Origin: JACRBK01 sp964427955
Lineage (GTDB): Bacteria > Chloroflexota > Anaerolineae > Aggregatilineales > Aggregatilineaceae
DNA length: 6,720 bases
Reading direction: 5' to 3'
Assembly (NCBI GenBank): GCA_964427955.1
Contig: CAYRWY010000330.1
Coordinates: 1 to 6,720 of the forward strand
Below are positions 6,640 through 6,720 of this stretch, in pieces. A program made the position numbers and the translations under genes. The notes under the pieces were generated by a model, which ran no database searches, had not been told where the DNA came from, and was given only the letters and a program-made list of their open reading frames with translations. The first letter of the stretch is position 1, and every line of letters begins with the position of its first letter.

Positions 6640-6720
6640 ATTGAGGGGAGGGGCCTGTTACCGGACCTACTGATCCTTGCATAGAAAACTAAAGTGGCTA
6701 TGGCGCGAGTGTACCTCACC

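Larger units (their letters stand above)
6490..6655. repeat. ~166-bp imperfect inverted repeat (two facing hairpin repeats; MITE/REP-doublet-like)
   Basis: The left arm starts CCTCACCCCCC and contains a GAGGGGG hairpin. The right arm, read as its reverse complement, has the same layout: a CCCCTCCCCTC opening, then a GGAGAGGGG hairpin. Inside these, 6535-6553 and 6591-6609 are complementary at 15 of 19 positions. The unmatched centre (about 6560-6583) includes AT-rich CAAAAATATC. No transposase is present, so if mobile it would be non-autonomous. It occupies most of the non-coding stretch upstream of the giant gene. Confidence 0.6.
6341..6720. other. Non-coding upstream region of the giant gene
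   Basis: About 380 bases hold no gene I can support. They contain the 5' leader of the minus-strand gene (6341-6424), the in-frame stop that limits its start (6425-6427), the large inverted repeat, and an isolated GCCCCTAC half-element at 6584-6591. The last 65 bases are more AT-rich (TTGCATAGAAAACTAAAG) and could hold a promoter for a gene to the right, but nothing is decisive. No tRNA or other structured RNA is apparent. Confidence 0.6.

Noticed and set aside
6490..6655. CRISPR array
   Set aside because: Only two hairpin repeats, in opposite orientation and diverged; there is no regular repeat-spacer pattern.
6403..6684. Small frames on both strands over the intergenic region (93 and 85 codons)
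   Set aside because: The peptide HPPTPSPPRGEGE is the known spurious translation of the hairpin repeat. The frames span the inverted repeat and have no ribosome-binding site or coding character.

Overview
The window comes from a GC-rich bacterium, most likely a member of the Chloroflexota (Anaerolineae-like). The lineage call rests on the family content: a GT39-type membrane glycosyltransferase joined to a 'YYY' (DUF2298 / Chlor_Arch_YYY) membrane domain, a family known mainly from Chloroflexota and some archaea. Dispersed GTAGGGGC-type palindromes and CCTCACCCCC/GAGGGG hairpin repeats are consistent with it. This is inference from family knowledge; no marker gene is present.

Nearly everything is one minus-strand gene. 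A single reading frame is open from a stop at 6425-6427 down to base 1, and I read every codon of it without meeting a stop. From the likely TTG start at 6338-6340 it encodes at least 2113 residues, and the C-terminus lies beyond the left edge. Read 5'->3' on the minus strand it has four parts: (a) an acidic cytoplasmic tail (residues 1-66); (b) a multi-pass GT-C/GT39-like domain with the HPDERF loop (about 67-742); (c) a large extracytoplasmic beta-rich domain with an internal duplication (about 743-1310); (d) a second multi-pass domain of the YYY family carrying INYYYFG, the GDLHAH motif and the RPTNSWDW motif (about 1311 to past 2113). The protein is probably a cell-envelope polyprenyl-phosphate-sugar-dependent glycosyltransferase fused to its partner of unknown function.

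The gene is interrupted by short palindromic repeat elements that are translated in frame. One copy (4204-4231) lies in a basic, probably cytoplasmic loop of the GT domain. Two more sit in a degenerate tandem repeat (1460-1708) that encodes an acidic cytoplasmic loop of the YYY domain. The consensus palindrome GTAGGGGCAATTCATGAATTGCCCCTAC has only one stop-free phase, and both such copies lie in that phase, encoding a common IHELPL peptide.

The right end (6341-6720) has no convincing gene. It carries a roughly 166-bp imperfect inverted repeat (6490-6655) built from two hairpin repeats facing each other, which resembles a MITE or REP doublet just upstream of the giant gene.
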